Shown: positions 20,059 to 29,947, counted from the first letter of the stretch. The stretch: DNA of 64,000 nucleotides from Neptunomonas antarctica (GCF_001305295.1 NZ_LJSI01000015.1:124001-188000); one strand, 5' to 3'. Program-made: numbers and translations. Notes: generated by a model not told the origin, from the letters alone.

Positions 20059-21060
20059 TTATCGGCCCCAGCCGTCCAGTAGGTCCAGATAATTACTACG
20101 CTCATAACGGCCGGGATCACGGGTATTAGAATGTGACATACTGCCGCGTAGCTGCGCTAAGGATTCGTATTCATTGGCGTCTAACCAGTTATTGATGTCA
20201 CGGTTGAGTTCAGTAATAACGGCAGGGCCTTTTTGTAGCAGTACGCTGCACAGTTGGGTGATGTCGGCTCCGGCCAGTGAGGCTTTAATCACATCGGCAC
20301 TGGTATGCACCCCGCCGGTGACCGCCAGATCAATCGCCACCTGATGTTTCAATATAGCGGTCCAGCGGAGTCGCTCCAACAATTCTGACGAGGTTGACAG
20401 CTCAATATGGCTATCTACATCGAATGTTTCCAGGTTGATATCCGGTTGATAAAAACGGTTAAAAATCACTACCGCATTCGCACCGGCTACTTTCAGCTTT
20501 TCTACAAAATGTAACGGACTGCTGAACTGCGAAGAAATTTTAATCGCCAGTGGAATATCAACAACCTTGCGCACCCGGCTGACAATCTCGGTGTAACGAT
20601 GCTCCACCTGCTCTGCGCTTTCTCTGAGGTTGGCCGCTACATAGTAGATGTTCAGCTCAAGTGCATCGGCACCGGCTTGCTGCATATTAGCAGCATGCTC
20701 TTCCCAGCCTTCCAGCGACACACCGTTAAGGCTGGCAATCACAGGAATAGAGAGCTCCTGCTTTAATGACATCAGGGTTTCCAGATAATGATCTTCGGTG
20801 GTTTTCAGTTTTTCTAAAACCGGCGTAGGCAGATAACCATTGGCTTCTGCGTGGCCGATATCCTGTTCATGCAGAAGCTTATGAATAATCTCATTATCCT
20901 GCTGGCAGTGCTCTTCAAACAGGCTGCGCATAACAATGGCAGCAATGCCCGCTTCTTCCAGTTCTGCGGCACTTTTCAAGCTTGCGGTCAGTGGCGATGC
21001 GGAGGCGACCAACGGACTCTTTAAGACCATGCCCAGGTAATTGCTGGTGAGCTTATTCAT
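20059..21060 (-). CDS. Dihydroorotate dehydrogenase-like flavoprotein, partner of NifJ
   Basis: A 333-residue TIM-barrel FMN protein of the DHOD-like group often encoded beside nifJ. Visible features are the start NYLGMVLKSPLVASASPLT, SIPVIASLNGVSLEGWEEHA, GADALELNIYY, IPLAIKISSQFSSPLHFVEKLKVAGANAVVIFNRFY, DLAVTGGVHTSADVIKASLAGADITQLCSVLLQKGP. It is shorter and more divergent than true PyrD, so pyrimidine synthesis is not a safe assignment. Its start overlaps the nifJ stop (ATGA at 21057-21060), implying translational coupling and a functional link with pyruvate oxidation. Confidence 0.88.
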   Translation of the reverse strand: MNKLTSNYLGMVLKSPLVASASPLTASLKSAAELEEAGIAAIVMRSLFEEHCQQDNEIIHKLLHEQDIGHAEANGYLPTPVLEKLKTTEDHYLETLMSLKQELSIPVIASLNGVSLEGWEEHAANMQQAGADALELNIYYVAANLRESAEQVEHRYTEIVSRVRKVVDIPLAIKISSQFSSPLHFVEKLKVAGANAVVIFNRFYQPDINLETFDVDSHIELSTSSELLERLRWTAILKHQVAIDLAVTGGVHTSADVIKASLAGADITQLCSVLLQKGPAVITELNRDINNWLDANEYESLAQLRGSMSHSNTRDPGRYERSNYLDLLDGWGR

Positions 21061-24000
21061 GATGAGATCTCCTTCTTATTTTTTATCTCAGGCTCGGGAC
21101 CCGCTTCTGCTTCGGGTATGGGTGCCGCCTGCCAATCCATCTCAGCCAGTTGTTCGTAGCGTTTATAGCGTTCACTGACCTCATGTTGTGCGCGTTCCAG
21201 CAACAGCTTCGCTTCTTCGGGGTGGGTGCGGTAAAGCATACTGAAACGAGACTCCAGTAAGGCAAATTTAGCATAGGGAATGGATGGCGCTTTAGAGTCG
21301 AGTTTAAGCGGATTTTTCCCCTCAGCGGCTTTGCGCGGATCATAGCGGAACAGTGGCCAATGGCCGCTTTCAACCGCCAGTTTCTGATGCAAATGATTAT
21401 CCTGAAGCTCGTAACCATGGGCGATACAAGGTGAGTAAGCGATTATTAACGATGGCCCGTCGTAAGACTCCGCTTCAAGAAAGGTACGCAGTGTTTGCAC
21501 ATCTTTTCCGGCGTAGGCCACATGCGCTACATACACATGGCCGTAATCCATTGCCAGACGCGCCAGATCTTTTTTGCCGGTAGATTTTCCCGCCGCAGAG
21601 AATTTAGCCACCGCTCCCAGAGGCGTCGCTTTTGAGGTTTGGCCACCGGTGTTGGAGTACACTTCGGTATCCAACACCAGAATATTGACATTGCGGTTAG
21701 ACGCGAGCACATGGTCCAGTCCGCCGTAACCTATATCGTAAGCCCAGCCATCGCCTCCGATAATCCAGACGCTTTTACGGCACAGCTGATCGGCAATATG
21801 GGCTAATTCGGGAGCATCGGGATGCTTAACCTTGTCCAGCTGTTTTCGCAATTCAGCGACACGCTGGCGCTGTTCTTCAATACCGGTTTCGGCATTCTTA
21901 TCGGCCGCCTGATCAGCGCTTAGAATTGCTTCGACAAGCACTTGATCTAGCTGAGGTGTTAAGCGGATCAGTAATTCGCGGGCATACTCATGCTGTTTAT
22001 CCACAGCGGCGCGCATGCCCAGGCCAAATTCGGCATTATCTTCGAACAGTGAGTTATTCCATGCCGGCCCCCTGCCCTCGTGATTTTTTGTCCAGGGGGT
22101 TGTGGGTAAGTTTCCGCCATAGATGGATGAGCAACCGGTTGCATTGGCGACGAGCATACGGTCACCAAATAACTGGCTGGCCAGTCGGATATAAGAGGTT
22201 TCGCCGCAACCGGAGCACGCGCCACTAAATTCAAACAACGGCTGCATTAACATCGCACCTTTGATAGTGCCGGTTTTCAGCCCTTTACGATCAAACTCAG
22301 GAATCTGCTCAAAAAATGCCCAGTTGTCTTTTTCCTGCGCTAATATTTGTTCCTTGGGTACCATGTTCAGCGCTTTACGGCTGACATTGGTTTTATCCTT
22401 AATCGGGCAGATATCCACACACAACGTGCAGCCGGTGCAGTCTTGTGGAGATATTTGATACGTAATCAGCGTCCCTTCCGGGAACTCTTTTGCGCCTTTG
22501 ATCGGTACGGCTTTAAAGCCTGCGGGTGCATCGTTCAACTGTTCGGGCGCAAATGCTTTGGCGCGCATCACACCGTGTGGGCAGACCAGTACGCATTTGC
22601 CGCAGTGCGTACACAAATCCTCTTCCCACTGGGGCAGCTCATGTGCCAGATCGCGCTTTTCATAGCGGGCGGTACCGGTTGGCCAGGTGCCGTCTTGTGG
22701 CACCTGACTGACAGGGATCTGATTACCATGCCCGGCTATCAATTCGGCCGTTAACTGTTTCACAAACGCACTGGCGCGCTCTGTCTGTACTTCATGCATC
22801 GGAATCCGGCTGGTGGCCTGTGCCGGTATAGTAAGTTGATGCAACTGCGAAAGAGTGGCATCAATCGCTTTTATATTGAGGTCGACAATCCTTTTGCTAT
22901 GGTGGCCATAGGTTTTTTGTACTGCGGCTTTTATCTGTGCAATGGCTTGGTCGTGCGGGAGTACGCCTGAGATAGCGAAAAAACAGGTCTGCATAATAGT
23001 ATTAATACGTTTGCCTAGCTTGGCGTCGCCAGCCACGCGATAGGCATCAATAATATGTACGCGTATCTGTTTATCAATAATCTGCTGCTGCACGGAGGTC
23101 GGAAAAGTTTCCCACGCCTGTGCGGGTGACGCGGCGGTATTGATGAGTAACACCGCACCCTGCTTAGCTTTATCCAGCATGGGGTAGCGTTTTAAAAAGT
23201 CGGGCTGGTGACAGCCAATAAAATTGGCGTGGTTATCCTGAATTTCATAGGCTGAATGAATCGGCTCTGCGCCAAAGCGTAAATGTGACACGGTAATCGC
23301 ACCGGACTTTTTAGAGTCGTAAACAAAGTGCCCCTGTGCATAAAATCCATCCTGCTCACCAATGATTTTGATGCTGTTCTTGTTCGCGCTAACCGTTCCA
23401 TCGGCACCTAAACCATAAAAAAGCGCCTGAAAATTGGCCGCGTTGGCGTCAATCGAAAAATCGGGGTCGTAATCCAGGCTGGTGTGCGTCTGGTCGTCGT
23501 TAATCCCAACGGTAAACAGATTCTTGCTGTGTGGCTTATCCAGCTCATCAAACACCGCTTTGACCATTGCCGGGGTGAACTCTTTAGATGAGAGGCCAAA
23601 ACGGCCGCCGATCACTTTAGGAATACGAATAGTGACTGTGGATAACTTTTTGTCGGATGTTTCCAGCAGGTTTTTTGCTGACTGCTCCTGAAATAGCGAC
23701 TGAAGCAGTGCTGTGGATATGTCTTTATAGAGCGGCTCACCGTTAGCGCCCGGCTCTTTAGTGCGATCCAGCACCGCAATTTTATTAACCGAAACAGGTA
23801 ATGCATCTAAGAGACGTTGCGCATCAAAAGGACGAAACAGGCGTACTTTTAACAAGCCGGTATTTTCACCGCTTTTGTTAAGGTAAGTAACGGTTTCTTC
23901 TGCTGTTTCCGCACCTGAGCCCATAAGGATAATAACTTTATCAGCGCTCGGTGAGCCAATGTATTGATATGTTTGGTATTGGCGGCCAGTGACTTTCGCA

Positions 24001-24749
24001 AAGCGATCCATCGCGGTTTGCACCACCTCAGGAAAGGCATCATAAAAAGGGTTACTGGCTTCACGGGATTGGAAAAACAGATCAGGATTTTGCGAGGTAC
24101 CGCGTACTACGGGATGTTCAGGGGATAAAGCGCGATCACGGCAAGCGCGAATCAGATCTCGGTCAATTAACTGCTGCAGCATGTCGGGGGTAACGATGTT
24201 TACTTTGCTGACTTCATGACTGGTACGAAAACCATCAAAAAAATGCAGAACCGGCACCCGCCCTTGCAGTGATGCCATTTCAGCAATAGTCGCCATATCC
24301 ATCACTTCTTGTACGGAGTTTGACGCCAGAATCGCAAAACCTGTGGTTCTCGCTGCCATCACATCACTGTGATCACAGAAAATCGACAGTGCATGGCTGG
24401 CTACCGAACGCGCCGCAATGTGGAACACGGTAGGCGTTAGCTCCCCCGCTATCTTGAACATATTGGGGATTTTCAGTAACAAGCCTTGGGATGCGGTGAA
24501 TGTACAGGTTTTGGCGCCGGCCTGTAATGCACCATGAACCGCACCGGCCGCACCGGCTTCGCTTTGCAGCTCAATAACATCAGGTACTGTGCCCCAGAGA
24601 TTAGGTTTACCACTGGCGCTCCATGCATCGCTTAATTCACCCATGGGCGAGGCCGGTGTAATCGGATAGATCGCGATGACATCGTTTAACTGGTATGCAA
24701 TATAAGCGGCGGCTTCATTACCGTCCATCATCCGAAACTGACCCGCCAT
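21057..24749 (-). CDS. nifJ: Pyruvate:ferredoxin (flavodoxin) oxidoreductase
   Basis: Converts pyruvate and CoA to acetyl-CoA and CO2 and reduces ferredoxin or flavodoxin. The single 1230-residue chain holds all PFOR domains: the N-terminal pyrimidine-binding domain (DGNEAAAYIAYQLNDVIAIYPITPASPMGE), the CoA-binding and gamma domains, a 2[4Fe-4S] ferredoxin insert (CTHCGKCVLVCP near 710 and CTGCTLCVDICP near 770), and the TPP domain with CSGCGE and GGDGWAYDIGYGGLDHVL, followed by YSNTGGQTSKATPLG. The fourth cysteine of the proximal cluster is probably the one in SPCIAHG near the end. It lies in a two-gene operon with the DHOD-like gene. The enzyme is oxygen-sensitive in many species, so it suggests micro-oxic or anaerobic metabolism. 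Confidence 0.97.
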   Translation of the reverse strand: MAGQFRMMDGNEAAAYIAYQLNDVIAIYPITPASPMGELSDAWSASGKPNLWGTVPDVIELQSEAGAAGAVHGALQAGAKTCTFTASQGLLLKIPNMFKIAGELTPTVFHIAARSVASHALSIFCDHSDVMAARTTGFAILASNSVQEVMDMATIAEMASLQGRVPVLHFFDGFRTSHEVSKVNIVTPDMLQQLIDRDLIRACRDRALSPEHPVVRGTSQNPDLFFQSREASNPFYDAFPEVVQTAMDRFAKVTGRQYQTYQYIGSPSADKVIILMGSGAETAEETVTYLNKSGENTGLLKVRLFRPFDAQRLLDALPVSVNKIAVLDRTKEPGANGEPLYKDISTALLQSLFQEQSAKNLLETSDKKLSTVTIRIPKVIGGRFGLSSKEFTPAMVKAVFDELDKPHSKNLFTVGINDDQTHTSLDYDPDFSIDANAANFQALFYGLGADGTVSANKNSIKIIGEQDGFYAQGHFVYDSKKSGAITVSHLRFGAEPIHSAYEIQDNHANFIGCHQPDFLKRYPMLDKAKQGAVLLINTAASPAQAWETFPTSVQQQIIDKQIRVHIIDAYRVAGDAKLGKRINTIMQTCFFAISGVLPHDQAIAQIKAAVQKTYGHHSKRIVDLNIKAIDATLSQLHQLTIPAQATSRIPMHEVQTERASAFVKQLTAELIAGHGNQIPVSQVPQDGTWPTGTARYEKRDLAHELPQWEEDLCTHCGKCVLVCPHGVMRAKAFAPEQLNDAPAGFKAVPIKGAKEFPEGTLITYQISPQDCTGCTLCVDICPIKDKTNVSRKALNMVPKEQILAQEKDNWAFFEQIPEFDRKGLKTGTIKGAMLMQPLFEFSGACSGCGETSYIRLASQLFGDRMLVANATGCSSIYGGNLPTTPWTKNHEGRGPAWNNSLFEDNAEFGLGMRAAVDKQHEYARELLIRLTPQLDQVLVEAILSADQAADKNAETGIEEQRQRVAELRKQLDKVKHPDAPELAHIADQLCRKSVWIIGGDGWAYDIGYGGLDHVLASNRNVNILVLDTEVYSNTGGQTSKATPLGAVAKFSAAGKSTGKKDLARLAMDYGHVYVAHVAYAGKDVQTLRTFLEAESYDGPSLIIAYSPCIAHGYELQDNHLHQKLAVESGHWPLFRYDPRKAAEGKNPLKLDSKAPSIPYAKFALLESRFSMLYRTHPEEAKLLLERAQHEVSERYKRYEQLAEMDWQAAPIPEAEAGPEPEIKNKKEISS

Positions 24750-24852
24750 AACGTATCCCTCTCTGTCTATCTTTAGGCACCTTTACCCAGCATAGAACTT
24801 TCGAGAGGGGTGTATTAGCATAATCTGATCAAACGTTGAGGCAGATCAATGG

Positions 24853-25986
24853 CTAGAAACTGACCAAAGATAAATGATTGTCCCACTGTATAGAATGATC
24901 GGTGCTTGCTGCTAAGGAGTTGCGTGCAAGAGTGTGGCTATCAATCGTGTAGAGTCTTCCACGTCCGGTACTCACAAGAAACTCCCCCGCGCGCTCTGTA
25001 GGCGCCAGACCACAGCCATCATTAATTTTGATGGCGGCATGAAACTGCTGTAATCGCATGTCCCAGAGAGTAATGAGGTTGCCACGTGGCGCTGAAACGG
25101 CGGCAAACTCACCGGAACTATCAAAACAGGCGCTGCCGCAATATTGGTTGAGCTGGCTGTGTACTCCTAATGGTATATTTAAGGGCTTAATGGATTCTCC
25201 GCGTGTGTGATAAGCGATTAGCGGGACGTTGTCTCCGGGGTTTCCCTGATATTGCATGGCGATAATCACCTGACCCTCAGCACCGATATCAATATGCCGG
25301 ATACTGGATTGGTGATATTGATCAGGCAGGTTCACTTGTTCTAGTACGCGGCCGCTGTGCACATCGATATAGGCCAATGAAGGCTGCATCGACGCCAGAT
25401 TCATTTTTTCTCTGCCCTGTGTTTTTATACCGCCGTTGGCAATTACGACGGTTTTCTGGTCACTCGACAAGCGTAGTTCGTGTGGGCCGATACCTGCGGT
25501 TGAGTATTCGTTAATTACCTGAAAATGGTTATTGATATCACGTATCACCAGCCGGCCATCGTCGTGTTGTGCACTGTTTTCGGTGGTTAGCAGATAGCGG
25601 CCATCCGCGGTTATCTGTGCGTGCCCATATAAGTGGTGGTCGTTAGCGCAGTTGATCCGCTGCACTAATGTTCCGTTTTCATAGTCCAGCACCTCGATAG
25701 ACGTACCTGGACGCCGGGCCACGGCCAATAGCCAAGGTTGAGTTGGATGGCTGATCACCTGATGAGCCCTGCCCGGTAGAGCATGGCGAATGATCTCTTT
25801 ACCAAGCCCGTCAAACAGATGCAGATAATGCTCACCCGTGAGGCTCTGGCTGGCCGACGTGAAGCGTAGTAATGAAGCATCATCCACATCCATGTTCGCA
25901 TTCAGGGCCTGGCTTGCACGACTCTGCAACAGTAAGGGGGCTGCGGCTATCCAGCCTAAAAACTGACGTCGGTTAATCCCCATCAC
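24853..25986 (-). CDS. DUF1513 protein with Tat signal, in the imelysin cluster
   Basis: 377 residues beginning MMGINRRQFLGWIAAAPLLL, a twin-arginine signal with the pair at residues 5-6. The rest reads as beta-propeller-like repeats (LTGEHYLHLFDGLGKE, HPTQPWLLAVARRPGTSIEVLDY, ADGRYLLTTENSAQHDDGRLVIRD, GIGPHELRLSSDQKTVVIANGGI), typical of DUF1513. Export in folded form by Tat suggests a cofactor or early folding. It is last in the operon imelysin-DUF1111-imelysin-DUF1513 and overlaps the preceding gene by 14 bases. The same order is found in Pseudomonas (PA4370-PA4373 region), so a shared role in iron handling is likely, though unproven. Confidence 0.88.
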   Translation of the reverse strand: MMGINRRQFLGWIAAAPLLLQSRASQALNANMDVDDASLLRFTSASQSLTGEHYLHLFDGLGKEIIRHALPGRAHQVISHPTQPWLLAVARRPGTSIEVLDYENGTLVQRINCANDHHLYGHAQITADGRYLLTTENSAQHDDGRLVIRDINNHFQVINEYSTAGIGPHELRLSSDQKTVVIANGGIKTQGREKMNLASMQPSLAYIDVHSGRVLEQVNLPDQYHQSSIRHIDIGAEGQVIIAMQYQGNPGDNVPLIAYHTRGESIKPLNIPLGVHSQLNQYCGSACFDSSGEFAAVSAPRGNLITLWDMRLQQFHAAIKINDGCGLAPTERAGEFLVSTGRGRLYTIDSHTLARNSLAASTDHSIQWDNHLSLVSF

Positions 25987-27151
25987 GGCTGTTAAACCCC
26001 AGTTGAATATTTAACGTTTGCATGGCCTGTTCCAGGGTATTTTGCAGCACCAGCAAATGCTCGGTTGTTTGCAATAACTGCTGGCGTATAGCTGCTGTGA
26101 TCTTCAGGTCAGTAATGGCGGGAAGAGCCGCCAGTTGTTCGCTAATCGTCTTGAATTCAGATTCAATTAATTGCGCACTGACGCTGTCGCCTGACGCTAC
26201 TAAAAGCGTTTTAACGCTAAGCGGCTGCGTGCCACTGTAAAGCTCATGTAAGGCGATTACGTTCTGCCGGATGTTGTTAATGGATTGTTCGCTGCGCCAT
26301 GATTCGCTTTTCTTCCAGCGGCTCTGCGCAGCTGATGCACCTAAGGGTGATAGAAGTTTGGTATCACGAAGCGCGTCAACCGGCTCGACCAGCGATTTCA
26401 TAAATTCTGTTGCCGCTTCTGAGGGCGTCTCGTAGGCAGGAATTGAATCGTCGTTAGTCATATTGTTTTCTCCCGCTGCTGAGATCAACCGGGTCTCTTC
26501 TGTCCATTCGGTATGAATCGACGCCGCCGTATCCGAAATATGGCGCGCAATAGCGTGAGCAAGGCTACATTCGGCAGTATCCGCTGTGTCTATCAGATGC
26601 TTGTTGGTAAAAAGTAAGCGCTCTAACGCAGGAAAACCTTTAACGCTGATACTCGCAGCACGGAAAAATTCTTCATCGAATCTCTGGTCTGTTGATGCCG
26701 GATCTTTCGATGCCAAAGTTTTCGAAGCAAGAGCGGCGCTAAGTTGCTTGGCGCCAATATTCTTTTTATCGGGCCAGTATTGGAGTGAATAATTACGCAT
26801 CAGCAGTGTTACTGGGCCAAATTGAATATGCTGCACGCCCTGCCAGCTGGCTTGTGCCGCATTAAAGCCAGTGCGTGCCACGCTAAGCGTTTCAAGGCTC
26901 GGGGCATCACAAAGCTGCTGAACCTGTTTCTCAAGCGTCGCACTATTGTCTGCCAATAGCTGATAGCGTGGCATCACATGCTGTTCGATAATAGCGCTGT
27001 TTAATGTGTGCCATTGCGCTTCAGTTGGTGCCTGGCTCGGCGCTTCAGCAGCATGCACAGCCGTATGTGCCGACGCATGCATAGTGCCCACGCCTAGTAT
27101 GAGTAAAGATATGCCGAGTAAAACGGGTGTGAGTGAGCCGGTTGGTTGCAT
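25973..27151 (-). CDS. Imelysin family protein, second copy (short type)
   Basis: A 392-residue exported protein. The hydrophobic start (LTPVLLGISLLILGVGTMHASA) is a signal peptide. The imelysin pattern is present: FNAAQASWQGVQHIQFGP, and KGFPALERLLF near residue 172, the place where GxHxxE stands in the classical family, so His is replaced by Pro here. I believe this is normal for the short imelysin subfamily beside DUF1111 genes. No protease activity should be assumed. The start overlaps the DUF1111 stop by one base (TAATG), so translation is coupled. Confidence 0.85.
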   Translation of the reverse strand: MQPTGSLTPVLLGISLLILGVGTMHASAHTAVHAAEAPSQAPTEAQWHTLNSAIIEQHVMPRYQLLADNSATLEKQVQQLCDAPSLETLSVARTGFNAAQASWQGVQHIQFGPVTLLMRNYSLQYWPDKKNIGAKQLSAALASKTLASKDPASTDQRFDEEFFRAASISVKGFPALERLLFTNKHLIDTADTAECSLAHAIARHISDTAASIHTEWTEETRLISAAGENNMTNDDSIPAYETPSEAATEFMKSLVEPVDALRDTKLLSPLGASAAQSRWKKSESWRSEQSINNIRQNVIALHELYSGTQPLSVKTLLVASGDSVSAQLIESEFKTISEQLAALPAITDLKITAAIRQQLLQTTEHLLVLQNTLEQAMQTLNIQLGFNSRDGD

Positions 27152-28608
27152 TAGAGTGATTCCACAAAAGTGATCAGGTGATGTCTGTTGGATGGTGTCA
27201 GTTGCATAAAGCGTCTCTTGCTGGCTTCTGCTTCGCCGCCGTGCCAGAGAATCGCTTCAAGCAAATTCCGTGCGCGTCCATCATGTAAAAATTGGGTATG
27301 CTGGCTGACTGCCTGAGTTAAGCCTATTCCCCACAGGGGCGGTGTACGCCATTCCCGGCCCGTGGCAACAAATTCCGGGCGATGATCCGCCAGTCCTTCG
27401 CCCATGTCATGTAACAGCAAGTCTGTATAAGGCCAGATGGTTTGGTTGGCCTGTGCCGCAGGCGCATCACCTGTCGTTACATAACGCGGCGTGTGGCATT
27501 GCTGACAGCCGATCTGTGTAAAGAGCTTTTCACCATTGATAACCGTTTTAGTGGTGGTATTACGCTGTGCCGGAACCGCCAGATTACGCGTATAAAACTC
27601 AATCCAATCGACTATCTGAGCAGATGCTTCTGCGTTATCCAGATGCGCGCTATTGCCGTTGGGCATCGCTTGGCAGCGTATTTGTTGTGTTGTGCATTCA
27701 CCTGCCCCCTTGGGAAACATCGGTGACGAGATACCCATATCCGCATGCAGGGCCGCATTATTCTGTTGTTTCAGGGTTGGGTTACCTGCTTTCCAGCCAA
27801 AGCGTCCGATCACGGACTGTTGTTGCTCAATATCCCAAACGTGGTTGGTGCGGCCAGAGATACCATCATGGTTGTGATCGTCAGGATCTTCGTTAGCGAT
27901 AATATCGGTTTCTTTAATGGCGGCTAATAGCCCTAATCCAATCATGGGTGGAGCCACACGGAGCGATAACTGTGTTTCAGCATGCAGAGGGCCATACTGG
28001 AGCTGCTCAACACGGTACTCAGGCTTTCGAAGAGAGACCGTCGCGGTATCATCAGGAAAGCGAACGGCTATTTCCTGATAACGGACGTTGATGCGCCCTT
28101 CTGCCTGCAATCCCTGTACCGATAAATCCTGTAGCTGCGTTCCATAAATGGGTTCAGGAATCACACCTATTTTTCCTGCGTCTAACATGGCCTGTTGCTG
28201 TGGTGTTTGCGCAGGGATACTGAGGCGCATGATTATCGATCCGGCCGGGTTTTTAAGGTTATTTGTCTCAATGGGGTGTCCCCGGCCATTTCGAATATGG
28301 CAGCGCAGGCATGAGCGGGCATTATACAGCGGGCCCAGTCCATCACTGGCCGTGGTGGAAGACGGTGAAGACACCCATATTTTTTTAAACAGACTGCGGC
28401 CCAATGTAAAGGCCATCTGTTCTTCCTGAGTCAGATTGGCTGAGGGAGATGAAAAGGCTCGCTCAGGCTTTTTATAAGGAGCATCAGGGTGCGGCTCGCT
28501 GGCATAAGCTGGTGAAGCCTGTGCTTGTGAAAAGCCGAGTAAAGTTGCGATCGTTGCCGTGGGAGCAGCGATCGCAATAATGATCAATACCAAGTAGAAC
28601 CGTTTCAT
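27151..28608 (-). CDS. DUF1111 diheme c-type oxidoreductase (thiol oxidoreductase-like)
   Basis: 485 residues with an N-terminal signal peptide or anchor (YLVLIIIAIAAPTATIATLL). Two haem-binding motifs are visible: CLRCH at 100-104 and CQQCH near residue 365. The family landmarks are YNARSCLRCHIRNGRGHP, GRTNHVWD, GRFGWKAGNP, WRTPPLWGIGL and FLHDGRARNLLEAILWHGGE. The last two resemble the diheme peroxidase/MauG fold. It acts in the periplasm. The gene lies between the two imelysins, 10 bases after the first and overlapping the second by one base. Confidence 0.92.
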   Translation of the reverse strand: MKRFYLVLIIIAIAAPTATIATLLGFSQAQASPAYASEPHPDAPYKKPERAFSSPSANLTQEEQMAFTLGRSLFKKIWVSSPSSTTASDGLGPLYNARSCLRCHIRNGRGHPIETNNLKNPAGSIIMRLSIPAQTPQQQAMLDAGKIGVIPEPIYGTQLQDLSVQGLQAEGRINVRYQEIAVRFPDDTATVSLRKPEYRVEQLQYGPLHAETQLSLRVAPPMIGLGLLAAIKETDIIANEDPDDHNHDGISGRTNHVWDIEQQQSVIGRFGWKAGNPTLKQQNNAALHADMGISSPMFPKGAGECTTQQIRCQAMPNGNSAHLDNAEASAQIVDWIEFYTRNLAVPAQRNTTTKTVINGEKLFTQIGCQQCHTPRYVTTGDAPAAQANQTIWPYTDLLLHDMGEGLADHRPEFVATGREWRTPPLWGIGLTQAVSQHTQFLHDGRARNLLEAILWHGGEAEASKRRFMQLTPSNRHHLITFVESL

Positions 28609-28618
28609 ATCTGAGTGG

Positions 28619-29890
28619 TTAGTTTTTCAGTGCTGCGTTGGGGTTATCAAGGCTATCGGAACCTTCCAGCGCCCCGCCATCAAGTTCGAGTGCGCTCATT
28701 GCTTTCTCGATAGAGCGGGTCTGAGTGATCAGCGCATCGACGGCTTTTTGTACGATGGCATTACCGGCAGTGTTACCGCTGGCAATCAGTACATCAAAGG
28801 TATTGCCTTCATTGGCTTGTTCTACCATCGCGTGCATCGCCGCTTGTGTTGAATTGAGTTCATCACGCAGTTGCTGATCGACCTCGGGTGCTTTTGCACG
28901 GACGACATCTGATAAGCTCGGACCTTTAATCTTGCTACCATCTATACGTGTATATTCACCCAAATAAACGTTCCTGATACCCATGGCATCATAGAAGTGT
29001 GAGTTATGAGTATTATCGGAAAAGCAGTCATGTTCTTCTTCCGGATCGTGCAGCATCAGGCCGAGTTTAATACGCTCGCCAGCCAGCTCGCCGTATGAGA
29101 GGCTACCCATACCGCTTAAAATGGTAGTTAAGAACTCTTTCTCGCTTTTTTCAGCAAGTTGGGCTCGCGCTGCGCCGCCTACTTTCCAATTGTTTGCCAT
29201 CTCATCCAGATCGCTAATCAGCAGCGTGGTTGCCGCCGTGAGATAATCGCGACGGCGATCACAATGTCCGCCTGTGCAATTTTCTATACTGAAATCGGTT
29301 GCCGGACGAGCCCCTGCACCCTTTTGTGTTCCGTTCAGATCCTGGCCCCACAGCAAAAACTCAATGGCGTGGTAACCGGTGGCGACATTGGCATCGATAG
29401 CATCGGCTTCGTGCAGTGTTTCAGAGAGTAGTTGTGGAGTAATAATAGATGCATCAATCGTACGGGTGCCGAGTGTTAATAGCGGATTAGCGATGACATT
29501 GGCGGTATAAAGTTGATTTTCATCGGACTCCGCACCGTAGCTGTCTGTATTCACGTAATCTATCAGGCCCTCATCTAATGGCCATCCATTTACCCGTCCT
29601 TCCCACTCATCCACGATAGCGTTGCCAAAGCGGTAGGCTTCTGATTGCTGGTAGGGAACCCGGGCATTAATCCAGGCGTGTCTTGCGGCATCGAGATTTG
29701 CTGTCGTCGGCGTTTTCAGTAATGTGTCTACGGCCGCGCTAAGTGTGTTAGCGCTGGTCAGTGCGTCGCCATAAGTCGCTTCCGCAATATCGCTATAGGT
29801 ACTAAAAATAGCAGAGTCACTGTTAGCAAAAGCGGCTGGAGTTGCTGTGGCGACTAAGGCGGCCAGTGTTAATTGCGAAAATAACTTCAT
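28619..29890 (-). CDS. Imelysin (M75-type) iron-regulated protein, IrpA/IcmP-like
   Basis: A 423-residue exported protein with a signal peptide (MKLFSQLTLAALVATATPAAFA). The classical imelysin GxHxxE motif is intact in GYHAIEFLLWG (Gly172, His174, Glu177). Other landmarks are WINARVPYQQSEAYRFGN, VNGWPLDEGLIDYV and DPEEEHDCFSDNTHNSHFYDAMGI. Relatives are iron-regulated outer-membrane or periplasmic proteins (cyanobacterial IrpA, P. aeruginosa IcmP); peptidase activity is disputed. It is the first gene of the four-gene operon, directly behind a near-perfect Fur box at 29929-29947, so iron starvation should induce it. Confidence 0.93.
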   Translation of the reverse strand: MKLFSQLTLAALVATATPAAFANSDSAIFSTYSDIAEATYGDALTSANTLSAAVDTLLKTPTTANLDAARHAWINARVPYQQSEAYRFGNAIVDEWEGRVNGWPLDEGLIDYVNTDSYGAESDENQLYTANVIANPLLTLGTRTIDASIITPQLLSETLHEADAIDANVATGYHAIEFLLWGQDLNGTQKGAGARPATDFSIENCTGGHCDRRRDYLTAATTLLISDLDEMANNWKVGGAARAQLAEKSEKEFLTTILSGMGSLSYGELAGERIKLGLMLHDPEEEHDCFSDNTHNSHFYDAMGIRNVYLGEYTRIDGSKIKGPSLSDVVRAKAPEVDQQLRDELNSTQAAMHAMVEQANEGNTFDVLIASGNTAGNAIVQKAVDALITQTRSIEKAMSALELDGGALEGSDSLDNPNAALKN

Positions 29891-29928
29891 CGAATCCTCC
29901 TGAAAATTAAATATTGGATGTGAATATA

Positions 29929-29947
29929 AATGATAAGCGTTATCATT
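29929..29947. promoter_or_regulatory. Fur box between the imelysin operon and the diheme peroxidase gene
   Basis: AATGATAA-GCG-TTATCATT is a perfect 8+8 palindrome in a 19-bp frame and matches the Fur consensus (GATAATGATAATCATTATC) closely. It is 39 bases from the imelysin start and 86 bases from the TTG start on the other strand, so one site could repress both transcripts. Confidence 0.85.

Noticed and set aside
20059-21060. True pyrD for pyrimidine synthesis
   Set aside because: Shorter, divergent sequence and coupling with nifJ fit the DHOD-like partner protein better.
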